Under the pieces are notes generated by a model. The model saw nothing but the letters and a program-made list of their open reading frames with translations, did not search any database and was not told the origin of the DNA. A stretch of DNA of 7,226 nucleotides, from contig CALJZV010000270.1 of assembly GCA_937983475.1 (NCBI GenBank), positions 1 through 7,226 of the forward strand, given 5' to 3'. Position numbers and translations under genes: made by a program. Shown here one piece after another: positions 5,744 to 7,226 of the stretch (positions are counted from its first letter, which is position 1; each line of letters begins with the position of its first letter). Source of the DNA: an uncultured Verrucomicrobiales bacterium. GTDB taxonomy: Bacteria > Verrucomicrobiota > Verrucomicrobiia > Limisphaerales > JACDHS01.

Positions 5744-6856
5744 CTATGGATTTGCAACCGGAGGACTGTTGGTCACGCTCAATGGTGAGTGGTTGGTTTT
5801 TTTTCGCTCATCCCACTTGCGGTCAATGTCTGAAAAAACAAATGGCGGGTTGTATTCCGCCTTCAGTTCGTCAGCCAACAACTGTGCTGCTTTATTCGCT
5901 GCGTCTAAACTATTATGGCTGTCCTCACGGATTTCCCGAAGCAAGCTCATCTTCTGCTCCTGGGTAATATTCGTATGTCCCCAGACAAAATCGACGAAGT
6001 GTCGCGCGTAATTGCCGGGAAGTTTGTGCCAAATCTCTTGAATTTTATTGAAGCTGAAACCCTCTGGGATTGTATTCGTCGCCCATGGGATAACCGCATA
6101 AGAGCGTTCAGCAAACAGGCCTACGTAGCTTTTTTGAATTGTGGATACAGCATTTCGCGCTTCAGTCCGAAGCGGATATTTTTCGTTTCGAGACCATTCA
6201 TCTAATTTCTCGTATGCTTTTCTGTCATCACTTTGAGCAGCCAAAATTGCCATAACAAAGTCGGATTGTTGATCAAGTTTGGTGAGAAGAGTTCGCGCTT
6301 CGGTAAGAGTTCTGCGTAGTTCTGCTTCAGTTTCATGAGCACGTTGTGAATCCTGATCAAGCTTTTCAATTTGGCCTCGGATTTCTTCTCTACTTTTGGC
6401 TAATTGATTGAGGAAGTCTGTCCGTACTGGAGCAAGTTGATTGGAAATCGCGCTTTGAATTAAAACATCAGCTATTGCGTCAATTCGTTGTCTTGCCTCT
6501 TCATGCACAAGCTTTGTTATCTGTTGCGTCTCAAATTCGGAATCAATCCGTGTGATTACTTCTTTACGTACGCCATCTGCCTCGGCTTGAAGGTCCGTCC
6601 GCAACTTCTTGCTCAAGAGTTCCAATTCCGCCTCTTGTGATTTTTGAATTTTCTCACCTTGTTCGCGAATCTCGGCCTTGAAATCGCGCACGTCTTTATA
6701 GGAAAACCAAAACCCAACTGCTATTAATGTTGCGATCAAAGTCGCAATCCAACCATACGCTGAACGCACCCAGGAAATCTGCTCTTGAGCGTGCTTTGTT
6801 ATTTCAACAAGGGCTGTAGAAGAATCAGTTCGATTCTTTTTGTCAGCTTCATTCAT
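5744..6856 (-). CDS. Membrane-anchored coiled-coil protein of unknown function
   Basis: 370 aa from ATG 6854-6856. I do not recognise the family. A short charged N-terminus (MNEADKKNRTDSS) is followed by one predicted transmembrane helix at about residues 34-52 (AYGWIATLIATLIAVGFWF). Residues about 55-220 are heptad-like and rich in E, K, Q and R, a long probable coiled coil. A separate, more globular helical part (about 225-345) contains aromatic clusters such as PGNYARHFVDFVWGHTN. The tail (NHSPLSVTNSPPVANP) is polar. With no signal peptide and one membrane span, the bulk is probably cytoplasmic or periplasmic depending on orientation, which I cannot fix. AGAAGGG, 7 bases upstream of this ATG, decides the start over a TTG at 6896-6898 that would add 14 residues. 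Base and codon use is visibly A+T-richer than kamA, pfkA and mqnE, suggesting acquisition by transfer. No enzymatic motif is seen. Confidence 0.8.
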   Translation of the reverse strand: MNEADKKNRTDSSTALVEITKHAQEQISWVRSAYGWIATLIATLIAVGFWFSYKDVRDFKAEIREQGEKIQKSQEAELELLSKKLRTDLQAEADGVRKEVITRIDSEFETQQITKLVHEEARQRIDAIADVLIQSAISNQLAPVRTDFLNQLAKSREEIRGQIEKLDQDSQRAHETEAELRRTLTEARTLLTKLDQQSDFVMAILAAQSDDRKAYEKLDEWSRNEKYPLRTEARNAVSTIQKSYVGLFAERSYAVIPWATNTIPEGFSFNKIQEIWHKLPGNYARHFVDFVWGHTNITQEQKMSLLREIREDSHNSLDAANKAAQLLADELKAEYNPPFVFSDIDRKWDERKKTNHSPLSVTNSPPVANP

Positions 6857-6863
6857 ATCGCTG

Positions 6864-6870
6864 CCCTTCT
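6864..6870 (-). promoter_or_regulatory. Ribosome binding site AGAAGGG deciding the start at 6856
   Basis: On the minus strand AGAAGGG sits 7 bases before the ATG at 6854-6856. The in-frame TTG further upstream has only AGG immediately in front of it, too close to act. This is one of the few clear Shine-Dalgarno-like sites in the window. Confidence 0.6.
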
Positions 6871-6911
6871 GATCTGATTTATTCTTTTTGCGGCTCAACC
6901 TGAAATCAAGA

Positions 6912-7139
6912 CTAGGACATGATTGGGACTGTAGTCACAAGTTTTTTTGTAAGCCCTGCTTCACCAAATTGATTATCATTGGCCAATGTCTTCAGCCATC
7001 TGTCCAGCGGCGAGAGAAATCCCAACCGCTTTCGCCTTCCCTGCGCTTTTGCCTCCATCGCCTTTCGGCGCAACCAGTCGGCGTGACACGTCAGCAGTTT
7101 CCCGCTGCGCGCCAACTCCAGCCCCGTCAGGGGCGACAT
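6912..7139 (-). CDS. Doubtful small basic ORF, 75 aa
   Basis: The frame begins MSPLTGLELARSGKLL and contains a strongly basic middle (WLRRKAMEAKAQGRRKRLG) followed by FLSPLDRWLKTLANDNQFG. I recognise no domain. Its ATG lies inside the palindromic repeat unit at 7120-7149, and the first residues (SPLTGL) are simply what that repeat encodes on this strand, so the start is suspect. The middle section looks more protein-like than the opposite strand, so it could be a decayed fragment of a larger gene whose front was replaced by repeat sequence. It lies just upstream of the coiled-coil gene in the same direction. Confidence 0.25.
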   Translation of the reverse strand: MSPLTGLELARSGKLLTCHADWLRRKAMEAKAQGRRKRLGFLSPLDRWLKTLANDNQFGEAGLTKKLVTTVPIMS

Positions 7140-7226
7140 CTTTGTAGAACCGCCCGCGACAAAAATATCCCCAAGCCCCGTAGGGGCGGAATATGCCGCT
7201 CCTGACGGAGCTTGATTCTTTCGGTT
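7120..7226. repeat. Cluster of three palindromic repeat units, running off the window
   Basis: Three related palindromes lie within about 90 bases: GCCCC-GTCA-GGGGC (7121-7134), GCCCC-GTA-GGGGC (7175-7187) and GCTCC-TGAC-GGAGC (7198-7211). The sequence next to each is also conserved. On the + strand the first continues GACATCTTTGTAGAA and the second GGAATAT. The third, read on the minus strand, continues GGCATATT. Units two and three therefore face each other as a larger inverted repeat centred near 7192. Such dispersed units are familiar to me from Verrucomicrobiota intergenic regions, where they occur in many copies; that statement is from memory. The cluster has no transposase. Confidence 0.7.

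Noticed and set aside
6899..7205. 105-codon + strand frame beginning near 6888 at the right end
   Set aside because: Low-complexity, Cys/Arg/Pro-rich translation with no domain; its last part is the palindromic repeats.

Overview
The window looks like a bacterial chromosomal segment, GC-rich over its metabolic genes. Several features suggest Verrucomicrobiota (Limisphaerales/Pedosphaerales-like). Most starts lack a Shine-Dalgarno sequence. There is a futalosine-pathway menaquinone gene and a UPF0175/DUF3368 toxin-antitoxin pair. The right end carries short palindromic units of the type GCYCCGTMAGGRGC-GRMATAT, which I remember from that group. The lineage call is an inference from memory, not a measured result.

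Layout. (1) 3-497 (+) is the C-terminal third or so of lysine 2,3-aminomutase, cut by the left edge. It is followed within 13 bases by 511-1488 (+), a complete ATP-dependent 6-phosphofructokinase; the two are probably co-transcribed. (2) 1489-1956 is a gene-free convergent gap full of inverted repeats. It holds a perfect 10-bp terminator-like hairpin with a GAAA loop, a long 16-bp hairpin, a GTAGGG/CCCTAC palindrome, and a block with mutually exclusive pairings. (3) 1957-3633 (-) encodes a long DUF1338-family protein related to 2-oxoadipate dioxygenase/decarboxylase (HglS/YdcJ). (4) 3780-4484 (+) is a UPF0175 antitoxin overlapping by ATGA a DUF3368 PIN-like toxin. The toxin frame is broken by UGA at a U-UUU-UGA site; a +1 shift rejoins the two halves exactly. 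(5) 4535-5713 (+) is mqnE, aminodeoxyfutalosine synthase. (6) 5744-6856 (-) is an A+T-richer orphan encoding a membrane-anchored coiled-coil protein. (7) 6912-7226 holds a doubtful small ORF and a cluster of palindromic repeats.

How the genes relate. KamA (lysine to beta-lysine) and the DUF1338 protein (2-oxoadipate to 2-hydroxyglutarate in lysine breakdown) both touch lysine metabolism but face each other across a terminator region, so a shared pathway is only suggestive. PfkA is core glycolysis and MqnE is core respiratory quinone synthesis. The TA pair, the membrane protein and the repeats are the accessory part. The most interesting item is the toxin frameshift. I see no CRISPR array, rRNA, tRNA, complete IS element or recognisable large novel system.
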